Origin: Niastella koreensis GR20-10
GTDB lineage: Bacteria; Bacteroidota; Bacteroidia; Chitinophagales; Chitinophagaceae
NCBI RefSeq assembly: GCF_000246855.1
Contig: NC_016609.1
Coordinates: 2,542,001 to 2,606,000 of the forward strand
DNA: 64,000 bases
Direction of reading: 5' to 3'
The notes beneath the pieces are model-generated. The model saw only the letters and a list, made by a program, of their open reading frames with translations. It did not search any database and was not told the DNA's origin. The stretch's first letter is position 1. Each line of letters begins with the position of its first letter. Positions 15,824-25,202 of this stretch are shown here, in pieces. The translations under genes were made by a program, and so were the position numbers.

Positions 15824-17770
15824 TTACTTCAATACTATAGCTCCCAACGGCGGCAGGTGCACATTTATTTCATACATATTATCATTTTTGTCTAAACTTC
15901 TCGTGTGAATCTCGGGATTGAACACATTTCCGGTTCCCCAATATCGTTTGTCGTCTGAATTAAAGATCTCGCGCCACTCAGCTTTACCGTACGTAAATAC
16001 TTTCCAATCGTGCCGTACCACCGGGGTTAAATTCAGAATTATCAGCAGATCATTGGCGGGGTCTTTCCCTTTGCGCCGGTATGCCACTACGCATTCGGCA
16101 GGATGGTTGAGATCGACCCATTCAAAACCGTAAATATTAAATTGATTTTCATACATCGCGGGTTCATTCCGCAGTAATAAGTTTAAATCACGCACACAAT
16201 CCTTCATCAAACGATGTGCATCAAACTTTAATAGATCCCACTGCAGTTCGCTTTTATAGTTCCACTCATTGGTATCGGCAAATTCATTACCCATGAATAA
16301 GAGTTTACCACCCGGATGCGTAAACATATACGTATACAGGGTACGCAGGTTGGCGAACTTCTGCCATTCATCGCCCGGCATTTTAAAGATCATAGGGCTT
16401 TTACCATGCACCACCTCGTCGTGACTTAAGGGTAGTAGAAAGTTTTCGTCGTAATAATACATCATGCTGAACGAAAACTTGTTCTGGTAATGGCGCCGGT
16501 AAATGGGGTCCATTTTAAAATAATCCAGGGTATCGTGCATCCAGCCCATCATCCATTTCATGCCAAAACCGAGCCCGTTTTGAAAAGTGGGGCGCGAAAC
16601 GCCGGGCCAGTCGGTTGCTTCCTCTGCAATGGTTTGTATATCGTGAAAATCGCGGTAAATAGTTTCATTTAAATCTTTAATAAAACCAATGGCTTCTATA
16701 TTGCCATCACCGCCGTATTCGTTGGGTTCCCACTGGCCGTGGGTACGCGAATAATTTAATTTCAGCATAGAGCTTACCGCATCCACCCGAATACCATCGA
16801 TATGAAATTTATCGAACCAGAAACGTGCGCTGCTGATCAGGAACGATTTCACTTCTCCCCTTTTATAGTTGAACACATAGCTGTTCCAGTCGGGGTGAAA
16901 GCCTTTGCGCATATCGGCATATTCGTAGGTGTTGGCGCCGTCGAACATAAACAGGCCGTGCGCATCGTAAGGAAAATGCGACGGCACCCAGTCGAGGATA
17001 ACGCCAATGCCTGCTTCATGAAAAGCGCTCACCAGTTTCATAAAGCTTTGCGGATCGCCATAGCGTGAAGTGGGGGCAAAATACCCGGTTCCCTGGTAGC
17101 CCCAGCTTCCATCGAAGGGGTGTTCCATCACCGGCATAAACTCCACATGGGTAAAACCCATTTCCTTTACATAGGGAACCATCAGTTCCCGGAGCTGATC
17201 GTAGGTGTTATATGATTCTTCGTCGTGTTTATTGGGCCGCATCCAGCTGGCGAGGTGCACTTCATAAATACTGCACGGCGCTTCCAGCGAATTGTGGTGG
17301 CCGCGGTTTGCCATCCAGTCGCCATCCTGCCAGGTATAGTTCAGGTCCCAGGTAATGGAAGCGGTATGGGGTCTCTTCTCCCAGAAGTTGGCGTAGGGAT
17401 CGCCTTTGTCGGTTTTTACGCCCTTAAAACCATCGATGTGATATTTATATACTTCGCCCTTTGGGAGGCCGGGAATAAATCCTTCCCAGATGCCCGATTT
17501 ATCGAGCCGTACAAACAGGGGGTGGCTGGAAGGGTTCCAGTCGTTGAAATTACCTATCAATGAAACGGCAGTGGCATTGGGCGCCCATACTGCAAAATAA
17601 TAGCCTTTTTTGCCCAGCACTTCAATTTCGTGTGAGCCAAACAGATTGTACAGGCGGTAATGCGTACCCTGTTGAAAATTGCGGATGTCGTCTTCACTGA
17701 AAAAAGAATAGTTCCATACTGCCCTTGTGCTGTCTACAAAATGAACGTCTTCATATTTTTTTACTTCCAT
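15824..17770 (-). CDS. glgB: 1,4-alpha-glucan branching enzyme
   Basis: 648 residues, GH13 branching enzyme. An N-terminal CBM48 domain (about 40-125, with FAVWAPNATAVSLIGNFNDWNP) precedes the catalytic TIM barrel. Conserved GH13 motifs are visible: DWVPSHFPYDAHGL (region I), GIRVDAVSSML (nucleophile Asp), IAEEATDWPG (acid/base Glu) and PLSHDEVVHGK (transition-state Asp). A C-terminal amylase beta domain follows. It makes alpha-1,6 branches in cytoplasmic glycogen. A partial glgC lies far away at 63.7 kb. It is transcribed together with the TPR gene downstream. Confidence 0.97.
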   Translation of the reverse strand: MEVKKYEDVHFVDSTRAVWNYSFFSEDDIRNFQQGTHYRLYNLFGSHEIEVLGKKGYYFAVWAPNATAVSLIGNFNDWNPSSHPLFVRLDKSGIWEGFIPGLPKGEVYKYHIDGFKGVKTDKGDPYANFWEKRPHTASITWDLNYTWQDGDWMANRGHHNSLEAPCSIYEVHLASWMRPNKHDEESYNTYDQLRELMVPYVKEMGFTHVEFMPVMEHPFDGSWGYQGTGYFAPTSRYGDPQSFMKLVSAFHEAGIGVILDWVPSHFPYDAHGLFMFDGANTYEYADMRKGFHPDWNSYVFNYKRGEVKSFLISSARFWFDKFHIDGIRVDAVSSMLKLNYSRTHGQWEPNEYGGDGNIEAIGFIKDLNETIYRDFHDIQTIAEEATDWPGVSRPTFQNGLGFGMKWMMGWMHDTLDYFKMDPIYRRHYQNKFSFSMMYYYDENFLLPLSHDEVVHGKSPMIFKMPGDEWQKFANLRTLYTYMFTHPGGKLLFMGNEFADTNEWNYKSELQWDLLKFDAHRLMKDCVRDLNLLLRNEPAMYENQFNIYGFEWVDLNHPAECVVAYRRKGKDPANDLLIILNLTPVVRHDWKVFTYGKAEWREIFNSDDKRYWGTGNVFNPEIHTRSLDKNDNMYEINVHLPPLGAIVLK

Positions 17771-17982
17771 AAGCCGGTGCTGTTTGTTTTATTCCTGTTA
17801 CTTGCCTTGTATATTATGACCAGATAAATATGAAACTGCTTTAACGATAAATTAAGATATCGCGTTGTTATATCCCGTTTACATTCCAGACATTCGCTCC
17901 ATTACCAGAAGGCGTACGGGACAAACTAATTAAACACGTTAACCAGGAACGAAGGCTTATGGCCGGCGTCCCGTTATTTCCC

Positions 17983-20784
17983 ATGCTTAAAACAACCATA
18001 CTACTTGCCCTGGTATTCATTATTTCCGTACCTGTGCTGGCACAACAAGCCGTTCTTAAAGGTACAGTAATTGATACTTCGGAAAAAAGAAACCTTTCCA
18101 ATACAGTCATTGCATTATTGAGGCCAGCCGATTCCGTGTTGGTATCTTTTACCCGCAGCAATACTACAGGTCAGTTTTCATTACAAAAGTTACCGCCCGG
18201 TAAATTTATTGTTATGGTTACCCGCCCGGCTTATGCGGATTATTACGACCATGTAGACCTCACTCCCGGCGCCACAATTGATTTAGGTAAGATCTCCATG
18301 ACCTTAAAAAGCCAGTTGCTGGCAGAAGTGGTGGTACAGCATAAGCTGGGCGCCATTCGCATCAAAGGCGATACTACCGAATATATAGCCGACAGTTTTA
18401 AGTTGAGCGCGGGCGCCACTGTGGAAGATCTGTTGAAAATATTACCCGGTATACAAGTAGACAAAGACGGTAAAATAACTGCCCAGGGCGAAGCAGTACA
18501 AAAAGTGCTGGTTGACGGGGAAGAGTTTTTTAGCGACGACCCCACCATCGCCACCCGTGGGTTAACCGCCGATGCCGTTGAAAAAGTGCAGTCGTTCGAT
18601 AAAAAAAGCGACCAGGCCACCTTTACCGGCATCGATGATGGACAAAAGACCAAGACCATCAACCTGCAGTTAAAGGAAGACAGAAAAAAAGGCTATTTCG
18701 GAAAAGTGGAACTCGGCAGCGATTTCAATAAATACTGGAGCAACAATGCCATGTTTAACGCCTTTAAGGGAAAACGAAAATTCGCTGCCTATGGCATTAT
18801 GTCGAATACCGGGAAAACGGGGTTAGACTGGCGCGAAGGCATGAACTACGGATCTGGAAACGATATGGAAATGACCACCGATGATAATGGAGGCATGATG
18901 TTTATCGGAGGCGGCGGCAACGATGGGGAGTTTGGCAACAGTGACTACTGGGGGGAAGGCCTTCCCAAGGGATGGACTGGTGGGATGCATTACAGTAATA
19001 AATGGAATAACGACAAAATACACCTGAGCGGTAATTACCAGTATAACAAACTGAATTCCGATGCCCAGGGCAATACTTTCAGCCAGAATATCATTGGCGA
19101 CACCATTTTATACACCAATGAATTTGGCAACAGCTTCAGCACCCGCGACCGCAACCGGCTGGATGCGTTGTATGAAGTGCAGCTCGATTCCAATTCATCC
19201 ATAAAAGTAACGGCGCAGGGCTCGCGGGGAAATACCTTTACCCAAAGCACCTTTCACCAGGAATCGTTGAGTAATCTCGAAGGCAGCGATACCTTAAGTG
19301 TGATAGACCGCCGCACCACCGTGGATGGCAACAACAAGAATTTTAACTCCTCCCTGTTATGGCGGCAGAAGTTCAATAAAAAGGGCCGAACCCTTTCCAT
19401 TTCGGCCAAACAGAATTATACAGAAAATGACTCGAAGGGCATCTTTGCTTCGGATAACAATTATTATAAGCATGGCGTAGTGGACAGCATCAGGATCCTT
19501 GACCAGCAAAAGCTGAGTGAAAGCAGCTCCTCCGCTTTCAATGCCCGCGTTTCGTACACCGAACCATTGAGCAAAAGATCGTTGCTGGAATTTAACTACA
19601 GCATTGATAACAACCACCGGTTATCACACATCACTACTTTGGAAAAAGACGCTGTAACGTCGAAAGAATATGGTAAACAGATAGATTCGCTGAGCAATGA
19701 TTACCGCTTTACTGTGTTCACCCAATCGGGCGGCATCAATTACCGCTATGCCAGGCCCAAGCGGATCAATTATTCTTTCGGGATGAATATTTCCAATGCC
19801 GCCTACATGCGTAAAGACCTCAAAGGAGATTCTGTTGCCAATTACAGTTTTACCAATTTCTTTCCGCAGGCCAACCTTACCTGGACTGTGAACGGCAACT
19901 CCAGTATCAGGTTCAATTATAACGGCGCTACGCAAGCACCTTCCATCGACCAGATCCAGCCTATCAGGGATATTACCAACCAGTTGAACATAAGGGAAGG
20001 GAACCCCGATCTGAAACAGGCTTTCCGGCACCGTTTCCGCATCTCGTACAACAGTTATAAACTGCTGTCGGAACGCAGCATCTGGGGCGCGATCAATTTC
20101 AGCACTACTCAGCATGACTTTAGTACCAATAATTTCATTGACCTTAGTACGGGCAGAAAGATCTCGCAGCCTGTTAATGTGGATGGCAACTACCAGAGCA
20201 ATGGCTATGTTAACTTCCAGCAAAAAGTAGGAAAAAAAGGATTACGCCTTGGATTAGGAACAAATTTCAACCAGAATCACAACAGCAACCTGATAAATGG
20301 CCAGGCAAACGAAAACAACAGCTATGCTTACGGCGGCGGGCCAACAGTGAGCTATTTTATAGAGAAAAAATGGGGCGTTTGGTTATGGACCAATTTTAAC
20401 CAGAACATTTCCAAAACATCGCTCAACAGCTCGGTGGTTACCCGCTACTGGACACAAAACCATAACCTGGACTTTTGGGCAACCCTGCCCTGGAAAATAG
20501 AGATCCGCAGCGATTGCGAGTTCAACCTGCGGCAAAAGACCAGCGTGTTTGAAAAGAACAATAACTCCATCAAATGGGATGGCAGTATAGACAGGAAGCT
20601 GTTCAGGAACGATGTGGCCCGCCTGCGTTTTTCTGTTCATGACCTGCTGAACCAGAACATTGGGTTTAACCGGAATATCAACAGCAACTTTATCAGCGAA
20701 AGAACCTACAATACCATTAAACGGAACTTCCTGGTAACGTTTATCTGGAACTTTAGCAAGAACGGGAAACCGATGGATTGGTAA
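17983..20784 (+). CDS. TonB-receptor-like outer membrane beta-barrel with carboxypeptidase-like domain
   Basis: 933 residues from ATG 17983, which gives a clean signal peptide (MLKTTILLALVFIISVPVLAQ); an in-frame ATG at 17959 would put eight residues before it. Order: a CarboxypepD_reg-like beta-sandwich (about 25-105), a plug-like domain (about 120-225, with LSAGATVEDLLKILPGIQVD and VLVDGEEFF), then a long beta-barrel of the outer-membrane family 3 type (OMP_b-brl_3). No SusD partner is adjacent, so it is not a SusC/SusD pair. Together with the GLPGLI gene downstream it matches a common Bacteroidota pairing thought to handle peptides or metals; the substrate is unknown. Confidence 0.88.
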   Translation: MLKTTILLALVFIISVPVLAQQAVLKGTVIDTSEKRNLSNTVIALLRPADSVLVSFTRSNTTGQFSLQKLPPGKFIVMVTRPAYADYYDHVDLTPGATIDLGKISMTLKSQLLAEVVVQHKLGAIRIKGDTTEYIADSFKLSAGATVEDLLKILPGIQVDKDGKITAQGEAVQKVLVDGEEFFSDDPTIATRGLTADAVEKVQSFDKKSDQATFTGIDDGQKTKTINLQLKEDRKKGYFGKVELGSDFNKYWSNNAMFNAFKGKRKFAAYGIMSNTGKTGLDWREGMNYGSGNDMEMTTDDNGGMMFIGGGGNDGEFGNSDYWGEGLPKGWTGGMHYSNKWNNDKIHLSGNYQYNKLNSDAQGNTFSQNIIGDTILYTNEFGNSFSTRDRNRLDALYEVQLDSNSSIKVTAQGSRGNTFTQSTFHQESLSNLEGSDTLSVIDRRTTVDGNNKNFNSSLLWRQKFNKKGRTLSISAKQNYTENDSKGIFASDNNYYKHGVVDSIRILDQQKLSESSSSAFNARVSYTEPLSKRSLLEFNYSIDNNHRLSHITTLEKDAVTSKEYGKQIDSLSNDYRFTVFTQSGGINYRYARPKRINYSFGMNISNAAYMRKDLKGDSVANYSFTNFFPQANLTWTVNGNSSIRFNYNGATQAPSIDQIQPIRDITNQLNIREGNPDLKQAFRHRFRISYNSYKLLSERSIWGAINFSTTQHDFSTNNFIDLSTGRKISQPVNVDGNYQSNGYVNFQQKVGKKGLRLGLGTNFNQNHNSNLINGQANENNSYAYGGGPTVSYFIEKKWGVWLWTNFNQNISKTSLNSSVVTRYWTQNHNLDFWATLPWKIEIRSDCEFNLRQKTSVFEKNNNSIKWDGSIDRKLFRNDVARLRFSVHDLLNQNIGFNRNINSNFISERTYNTIKRNFLVTFIWNFSKNGKPMDW

Positions 20785-20796
20785 AGCCAGTTTGTA

Positions 20797-20900
20797 AGTT
20801 CTTTAGTTCGTTAGTTATTAAGTTCTTAACTAACAAACTCAAAAACTAACAAACTCAAAAACTAACAAACTTAATAACCTAATAACTTAATAACTATTTC
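20797..20900. repeat. 8-bp array that inverts in phase
   Basis: Four octamers AGTTNNTN (20797-20828) are followed without a phase break by eight octamers of the reverse-complement type (ACTAACAA, ACTCAAAA, ACTTAATA; 20829-20892). The two halves can fold into a long AT-rich hairpin. It fills the gap before the GLPGLI gene. Confidence 0.85.
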
Positions 20901-20908
20901 TTAATTCA

Positions 20909-21640
20909 ATGAAGCTACTCTTTAATATAATAGCACTTTTGCTTCCGTCTTTTATTTGGGCACAACAACAATTTATTACGCAGGGAAAAATTGAGTACGA
21001 ACGCAAAACGAATCAGCATGCTTTCCTGGATGAGAACAGTGTGTGGGATGAAATGAGAAAGAAAGCGTTCCCCAAGTTTGTTACCCTGTATTATGATCTT
21101 ACGTTTAAAGATGATCGTACAATGTTTAAAACCGGCCGGGAGCCGGAAACAAAACAAAACAAGACCTGGGGGGTGTTCGATTCGGAGAATACGGTGCTTA
21201 CCAAATTGGATAGTAACAATGCGGTAACGTATAGAAGTTTTTATGGCGAGAATTTCCTGGTAACAGATTCGCTGCGTCATATAGACTGGCGTATTACCCC
21301 GGAAATAAGAAAGATAGCCGGTTTTGATTGCCGCAAAGCAGTGGGCAGGGTGATGGACTCCATTGTGGTGATTGCCTTTTATACCGACGAAATTGTAACC
21401 GGGGGCGGACCGGAATCTTTTAACGGGTTACCGGGTATGATCCTGGGGCTGGCCATTCCGCGCCTGCATACAACCTGGTACGCTACCAGGCTGCAATTGG
21501 TTGAAGTAACCGATAAAGACCTGGCAGCGCCCAAAAAAGGAAAAAAACTTACGGGTAATGAATATCGCACGCAAATAAAGGAGGTATTGAAAAACTGGGG
21601 GTCTGATGGCGCAAAATTTGAATACGAGTTTTTGCTGTAA
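20909..21640 (+). CDS. GLPGLI family protein
   Basis: 243 residues with a signal peptide (MKLLFNIIALLLPSFIWAQQ). The family name comes from a central motif, seen here as ESFNGLPGMILGLAIPR near residue 172. The rest is a beta-rich domain starting QGKIEYERKTN. The function is unproven; genes of this family commonly sit next to TonB-receptor-like barrels, as here. Probably periplasmic or outer-membrane associated. The spacer to the barrel gene is a repeat array, but the strand and spacing are compatible with one transcript. Confidence 0.88.
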   Translation: MKLLFNIIALLLPSFIWAQQQFITQGKIEYERKTNQHAFLDENSVWDEMRKKAFPKFVTLYYDLTFKDDRTMFKTGREPETKQNKTWGVFDSENTVLTKLDSNNAVTYRSFYGENFLVTDSLRHIDWRITPEIRKIAGFDCRKAVGRVMDSIVVIAFYTDEIVTGGGPESFNGLPGMILGLAIPRLHTTWYATRLQLVEVTDKDLAAPKKGKKLTGNEYRTQIKEVLKNWGSDGAKFEYEFLL

Positions 21641-21687
21641 CCCACCAAATGTTTGAGCCTCACAGGTTGCGACCTAACATATGATTC

Positions 21688-21702
21688 ACCGTTAAACGAT
21701 TG
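21688..21702 (+). promoter_or_regulatory. Candidate operator overlapping the -33 element
   Basis: ACCGTTAAACGATTG overlaps the -33 TTG. The OmpA-lipoprotein promoter at 44 kb carries a nearly identical sequence (ACCGTTAAACGGTTTG) at exactly the same distance (34 bp) from its -7 element. Confidence 0.45.
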
Positions 21703-21729
21703 GCCAATAGCGCAAGGCAGTTAATTTTG
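21700..21729 (+). promoter_or_regulatory. Bacteroidota-type promoter for the AraC-like gene
   Basis: TTG (21700-21702), then 19 bp, then TAATTTTG (21722-21729), a full match to the TTG-N19-TAnnTTTG consensus. The predicted start lies a few bases later, about 15 bp before the ATG at 21749. Confidence 0.75.
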
Positions 21730-21748
21730 TGAAACTGCCTTGTTGCTT

Positions 21749-22177
21749 ATGGAGAGGAAATTGTTACATATCTTACGATCACTGCTGGGGATGAATAAGG
21801 ATGACCATCCGCCCGAGGCCGACGATGCCAACGTGGATCTGATACGGGTGCGGATAAACAGCTATATGCTGCAGCAAAAGCCCTTTCTGAAGCCACATTA
21901 CAAATTGAAGGATCTGGCCGATGATATGCAAATGCCCTTACACCAACTGTCGGCATTTTTGAACAAACGCCTGGGCATGCATTTTACCGACTATCTGAAC
22001 CAGTTTCGCATAAAATATTGTGAAGACCTGATTAAGAACGAAAAACCAGGCAGGATAAACCTGAAAGAACTGGTAACAAAAAGCGGTTTTCACAACAGAA
22101 ATACTTTCACCACCGCCTTTAAGAAATTTACGGGCAAAACTCCCTCCGATTATATTCGTAACAGGCTGTATACCTGA
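21749..22177 (+). CDS. AraC-type transcriptional regulator (helix-turn-helix only)
   Basis: 142 residues from ATG 21749; in-frame TTGs at 21740 and 21743 are less likely. The C-terminal ~100 residues are an AraC/XylS DNA-binding domain: YKLKDLADDMQMPLHQLSAF (first HTH) and INLKELVTKSGFHNRNTFTTAF (second HTH), then KKFTGKTPSDYIRN. The N-terminus is too short for a sensor domain; in Bacteroidota such domains often form the end of larger membrane regulators. It is clearly paralogous to the gene at 29861-30298 (shared LADDxQ, TDYLNQFRIxYCE, FKKFTGxTPS). Confidence 0.88.
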   Translation: MERKLLHILRSLLGMNKDDHPPEADDANVDLIRVRINSYMLQQKPFLKPHYKLKDLADDMQMPLHQLSAFLNKRLGMHFTDYLNQFRIKYCEDLIKNEKPGRINLKELVTKSGFHNRNTFTTAFKKFTGKTPSDYIRNRLYT

Positions 22178-22389
22178 GTTGGACAACATTTGCAAATCTT
22201 GTCCACTAAGCCACCCTGTTATTTGTTTTCCCATAGGCAGCCCGGTAACTTTGGTACAGCGATCATCGCGAAAAGTATTAGGTTTCTTTGGTTACGCAGA
22301 CAGTTTTATTATCAGGTTTTTAATAGGAGAAGGCAAGTTTCCGGTTTATTTTTCTGCATGCGATGGGTAAAACGCAAAGCAGGCTCACA

Positions 22390-22431
22390 AAAAAAGACCG
22401 GTGGAAACAATGTTTCATCGGTTTTTTTTTT
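22390..22431 (+). terminator. Probable terminator between the AraC-like and barrel genes
   Basis: The stem ACCGGTGGAAAC/GTTTCATCGGT has one bulge and is followed by a ten-T tract. It lies about 220 bp after the AraC-like stop and 38 bp before the next start. Confidence 0.75.
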
Positions 22432-22468
22432 GGCAAGCCCCTCTATTCAGCATTCAAATCCGTAGGCG

Positions 22469-23134
22469 ATGTTAAAGTATCTGCTTTTATTATTACCATG
22501 GCCTTTTGACTCGCTACAGGCACAAACCCTGCAGGTAAATGCAAATGCCGGTTATTATACCGGAGCAAGCCTGCGGGCCACCAGGGGCCGGTTTATTTTT
22601 GGCGATGGGCCCTGTTACACCGGCGCCGTTGATTATGCCTTCAAACCGGGTAAAATAAAAAAGGATATCATCTTTGAAATACAGTACGGCTATGTTTCCA
22701 CCACCATGCATTTTCAACGGTATGACTCTGAAAGGAAAATGCCATTTGGAACCGTGAAAATGCATACCATCCTGGCAGGTGCGGGAAAAGAGTTTGGTGA
22801 GGGGCCGGTACATGTGTATGCAAAGGCCTATATGGGCGCACATTATTTCAACCCGGATTCAATAAGCAGTGGGGAACGGTTGACATTGACGTTCTCATTT
22901 GCAGGCGGTCTCCGGATTGCGGTAACACATACCATGGGCATATGTCTGCAGGCGCAGTTGCTGATGCCCCTTATGTACAACAGGGTGTATGTGGGCTGGG
23001 AACCAGATTCCGGGGTACAAACCCAGGTGGCGCCTATAGGGGTGCTGTTTTCAGGTTATTTAACGGGTGGCATTTATTACAATATTTTTAAGAAAGATAA
23101 CATCGTTGTTAGCAAAGACAACGTATTGCAGTAA
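22469..23134 (+). CDS. Hypothetical small outer-membrane beta-barrel
   Basis: 221 residues with a short signal peptide (MLKYLLLLLPWPFDSLQAQ) and alternating amphipathic strands rich in Gly, Tyr and Phe (for example VNANAGYYTGASLRA and LTGGIYYNIFKKDN). This is typical of 8-strand barrels in the periplasmic/outer-membrane fraction. No named family can be assigned. A T-rich terminator separates it from the AraC-type gene upstream, so it has its own promoter. Confidence 0.65.
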   Translation: MLKYLLLLLPWPFDSLQAQTLQVNANAGYYTGASLRATRGRFIFGDGPCYTGAVDYAFKPGKIKKDIIFEIQYGYVSTTMHFQRYDSERKMPFGTVKMHTILAGAGKEFGEGPVHVYAKAYMGAHYFNPDSISSGERLTLTFSFAGGLRIAVTHTMGICLQAQLLMPLMYNRVYVGWEPDSGVQTQVAPIGVLFSGYLTGGIYYNIFKKDNIVVSKDNVLQ

Positions 23135-23468
23135 TACAGGTAAAGTTATTTTATAGCAAACAGCCGCTTTTAAAAACGATTCTATTCAGGAGTAAGGTTA
23201 AAAATCAGAGAGCGTATTTCTATACGTCGCTGAAAAGTAGAGTTCAGGATTTTTTATACCTACGTCAGTTTTTTCATATGGTAGCAGAATCCCGTTTCCA
23301 CGGGATTCTTTTTTTATGCCTGTTTGTGAACAAGGAGCAAATAAAAAATACCGTCCCCGTTTCGATCCTCCCGAATATAAACGGTTCCGGTATTTTTCCG
23401 TCATCTGTTCGATGCACGGTTTTTGATCACTCCCAGATTCAACGTCTCCTTGCCAGGGATATCTTCAA
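23135..23468. other. 334-bp convergent spacer
   Basis: Apart from the terminator at 23286 no feature was recognised. The ~150 bp between the barrel gene stop and that terminator are non-coding and may be a long 3' UTR. Confidence 0.5.
23286..23315 (+). terminator. Rho-independent terminator
   Basis: The perfect stem AGAATCCCGT/ACGGGATTCT (loop TTCC) is followed by seven T. It ends the plus-strand transcript of the barrel gene at 22469-23134. Confidence 0.9.
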
Positions 23469-24335
23469 TTAATTTTTATCGGTAATAATCCTGTTATCAA
23501 TAATACAGTTGATCCTTCTTGCATTGCCCCAGTTTATGAGGGTAACATCTGTGTAGGAAAAATCTATGTGCCGGAGCTTTGATTGGTTGAACCGGGTATT
23601 GGCCATTTTTGTGCGGCGGAATGAGGTACCATACCGCCCGGTAATGTACAGGGCAATGCCGTGTAAAAAGTGAAACCCCTGTACATTGCTTAGCGCCCGT
23701 CTGCTTATAAAGGCGCATACAACGGCCAGTACGATGGTGCCCATACCGCCGCCCACTGATTTGCCAAACAGGATCCCTGAGAGGGCTACTACTACAAACA
23801 GTACATTCGATAAAGTGCCTGCCATTGCCTGGGCCACAGCGCCTGTTATGAACATGATGATGATGAGCACCAATGATAAGGCGAGAAAAAACATGCCTTT
23901 ACCGGTGCCGATACCCGCCCAGTAAATGACGAGCCCACCCAGCACGAAAAAAATTACAATGGGTACTATCAATGTACGAATGGCATGGCCCCCGCCTACC
24001 CACCAGCTACACCCAATAAACAGGATGGTGATTATGATGGCCATGGTGCCGGCTGTGCGTTCATGTTCTTCTTTTGAATACAAAAGCGCCTGCACCGTTC
24101 TGCCACCCAACATGGCCAGATAACCGGAAAGCAACGAAATGATCATCGCCACCAGGAACATCCATACAATTTTTACCGGGGTGATGCCGGTTTTAATACC
24201 GGTAAAATCAACCCCGTTCAGGTTTGCCCCCGAAAAGTTGGCGCCCCTGAGATCACTGTTTGAAAAATTGGAATACCTGAGGTCCTGGTCAACAAACGTG
24301 GCATTCTGCAAATTCTGGTTACTGTAATCCTTCAC
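23469..24335 (-). CDS. Pentapeptide-repeat membrane protein
   Basis: 288 residues. The N-terminus (about 5-45) is a run of pentapeptide repeats A(D/N)LxX (NLQNATFVDQDLRYSNF, DLRGANFSGANLNGVDF). A central part (about 55-215) has six or seven hydrophobic helices, and a shorter pentapeptide-like stretch near the C-terminus (KMANTRFNQSKLRHIDF) follows. Pentapeptide repeats form a right-handed quadrilateral helix; having them on both sides of a membrane core is unusual. Function unknown. It is the last gene of a six-gene minus-strand cluster, 68 bp after the OmpA lipoprotein. Confidence 0.8.
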   Translation of the reverse strand: MKDYSNQNLQNATFVDQDLRYSNFSNSDLRGANFSGANLNGVDFTGIKTGITPVKIVWMFLVAMIISLLSGYLAMLGGRTVQALLYSKEEHERTAGTMAIIITILFIGCSWWVGGGHAIRTLIVPIVIFFVLGGLVIYWAGIGTGKGMFFLALSLVLIIIMFITGAVAQAMAGTLSNVLFVVVALSGILFGKSVGGGMGTIVLAVVCAFISRRALSNVQGFHFLHGIALYITGRYGTSFRRTKMANTRFNQSKLRHIDFSYTDVTLINWGNARRINCIIDNRIITDKN

Positions 24336-24403
24336 TGGGTCAATTTTTTTGGGTTCAATTCAATCAGAAAACCAGGTTATCAGGTTACCATTTGATTATG
24401 TTT

Positions 24404-25156
24404 TTATTTGTCTACACTATCCCAGAGCTTATCCAGGTCGGGGTTGAGGATAATATCGGTGCGGCGGTTTTTTGACCGGCCTTCTTCCGTGGTGTTTTCA
24501 GCAACCGGGTTGTACATGCCTTTGCCGGCGGCTGTTAACCGCATGGGGTCCAGTTTGCCTTCATCCTTTAATACCCGTACTACCCCATTGGCCCGTTCGG
24601 TACTGAGCGTCCAGTTATCCATGCCGTTTTTGAATTTTTGATCATCGGTATTACCCAGTACAATTATTTTCAGGTTGGGATAGCCGCTCAACACGCCTGC
24701 CAGGTGATTGAGTGCATTTTTGCCTTCCGCGCCCAGTTTGGAGCTGCCGCTTTTATACAGCAGCTTGTCTTCCATTTCTACATGCACCAGTCCCTTGTTG
24801 AAATAAACCTCCACGCCTTTGTTTTTAAAATCTGCCAGCGCATCGTCTACCTTGTTCTGGATCTGGTGCATTACATCGGCCTGCTCTTTCAATACCGCGG
24901 TGGTCACGGCCAGCCGTTCCTGGAAGTGTTTGTTATCGGCCTTGGTTTGAGCCAGTTCATCCATGCATCCTTTATTACTTGCTGCGCAATTGCCCAGGTC
25001 GTTGTTCAGGGAACTCACTTTGCTTTTTAATGACCTGTTCTGTTCCGTTAGTTCCGCATTCTGCCCCTGTACCGCTTCCAGTTTTTTAGCGGTGCCGCAG
25101 CCTTCTATTATTAAGCCAGCCAATAGCAATACCGCTATCGATGCTTTCTTTGTCAT
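24404..25156 (-). CDS. OmpA-family lipoprotein (module A)
   Basis: 250 residues. The signal ends LIIEGCG, with lipidation expected at Cys20. A coiled coil follows (about 27-120: AELTEQNRSLKSKVSSLNND and similar). A C-terminal OmpA-like peptidoglycan-binding domain (about 125-245) has IIVLGNTDDQKFKNG, LSTERANGVVRVL and GKGMYNPVAENTTEEGRSKNRRTDI. It should anchor the outer membrane to peptidoglycan. A paralogue with the same layout lies at 44105. It is the fifth gene of the minus-strand cluster. Confidence 0.92.
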   Translation of the reverse strand: MTKKASIAVLLLAGLIIEGCGTAKKLEAVQGQNAELTEQNRSLKSKVSSLNNDLGNCAASNKGCMDELAQTKADNKHFQERLAVTTAVLKEQADVMHQIQNKVDDALADFKNKGVEVYFNKGLVHVEMEDKLLYKSGSSKLGAEGKNALNHLAGVLSGYPNLKIIVLGNTDDQKFKNGMDNWTLSTERANGVVRVLKDEGKLDPMRLTAAGKGMYNPVAENTTEEGRSKNRRTDIILNPDLDKLWDSVDK

Positions 25157-25202
25157 ACGATTTCATTTTTTTGCATGAAGAAATTGAACGCTGTTACAAA
25201 TA

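Noticed and set aside
17983-21640. SusC/SusD polysaccharide utilisation locus
   Set aside because: The barrel lacks a SusD partner and is followed by a GLPGLI protein instead.
22190-22465. 91-codon frame between the AraC-type gene and the barrel gene
   Set aside because: It overlaps the terminator at 22390-22431 and has an unnatural basic composition.
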